This document shows positions 63,951-64,000 of a stretch of 64,000 bases of DNA, in pieces. The notes beneath the pieces were generated by a model, which searched no databases, was not told the DNA's origin, and worked only from the letters and a program-made list of their open reading frames with translations. The position numbers and the translations under genes were made by a program. Location: the NCBI GenBank assembly GCA_002104895.1, contig MCFG01000008.1, positions 211,001-275,000 on the forward strand. The letters run 5' to 3'. The stretch is from Anaeromyces robustus. Lineage: Eukaryota > Neocallimastigomycota > Neocallimastigomycetes > Neocallimastigales > Neocallimastigaceae. Position 1 is the stretch's first letter; each line of letters starts with the position of its first letter.

Positions 63951-64000
63951 ATGGATTCAATAAAAATTGGTGAAATTGTTTGGGCGAAATTCAAAGGGTA
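63951..64000 (+). CDS. Start of a probable PWWP-domain protein, cut by window edge
   Basis: Only 16 codons are visible: MDSIKIGEIVWAKFKG, followed by TA. The pattern G-E/D-x-V-W-A-K-x-K-G is the first strand of PWWP domains, which bind methylated histone H3 and DNA in chromatin. The last bases GGGTA could encode Gly-Tyr, as in the usual KGYP, or be a GT donor. The ATG has an A-rich upstream context like its neighbours. Confidence 0.6.
   Translation, partial: MDSIKIGEIVWAKFKG

Overview
This is a eukaryotic nuclear segment with very low GC content. About half of it is A/T homopolymers, (TTTA)n and (ATT)n arrays, and gene-free spacers. It carries 13 protein genes. They have small GT-AG introns: 53 were placed here by keeping reading frame and family homology across each junction, and 48 of the 53 begin GTA. 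Two families point to a fungus: a Pom152-type nuclear pore glycoprotein and a Mnn1/GT71-type mannosyltransferase. The extreme A+T content, asparagine runs and microsatellite-filled spacers resemble anaerobic gut fungi (Neocallimastigomycota). That placement is inference, and another AT-rich early-diverging fungus is possible. There is no operon-like layout, plasmid, phage or CRISPR content, and no tRNA or rRNA was recognised.

Layout. 1-1538 (-): GT71-type alpha-mannosyltransferase, C-terminus off the window. 4070-6818 (+): CDKAL1-type tRNA methylthiotransferase. 7693-13035 (-): POM152, 13 exons. 14366-14812 (+): RNA polymerase subunit RPB6. 16298-23040 (+): a giant Dbf4, the regulatory subunit of Cdc7 kinase. 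24122-25588 (-): four-CBS-domain protein. 27837-29669 (+): DHHC palmitoyltransferase. 33624-35421 (+): RhoGAP. 37242-40305 (-): AP-2 mu. 42530-46157 (+): alanyl-tRNA synthetase. 47307-49551 (-): ribosome biogenesis factor BRX1. 56631-60445 (+): full-length folliculin. 63951 onward (+): start of a probable PWWP-domain protein.

The genes are unrelated housekeeping functions: translation (AlaRS, CDKAL1, BRX1), transcription (RPB6), replication control (DBF4), nuclear pore, endocytosis (AP-2 mu), Rho and Rag/TORC1 signalling, lipidation and glycosylation. They do not form a pathway. Their reconstructed products are close to family lengths, except DBF4, which is swollen to about 2029 residues by Asn-, Glu-, Lys- and Ser-rich sequence.

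The most unusual structure lies outside the genes. A SINE-sized retroposon-like element at 3036-3166 has an AATAAA signal, a 3' A-tail and an exact 13-bp flanking duplication, and a second diverged copy lies at about 30428-30566. The spacer at 30-32 kb also holds two GC-rich coding-like relics and a hairpin. No wholly new multigene system was found.
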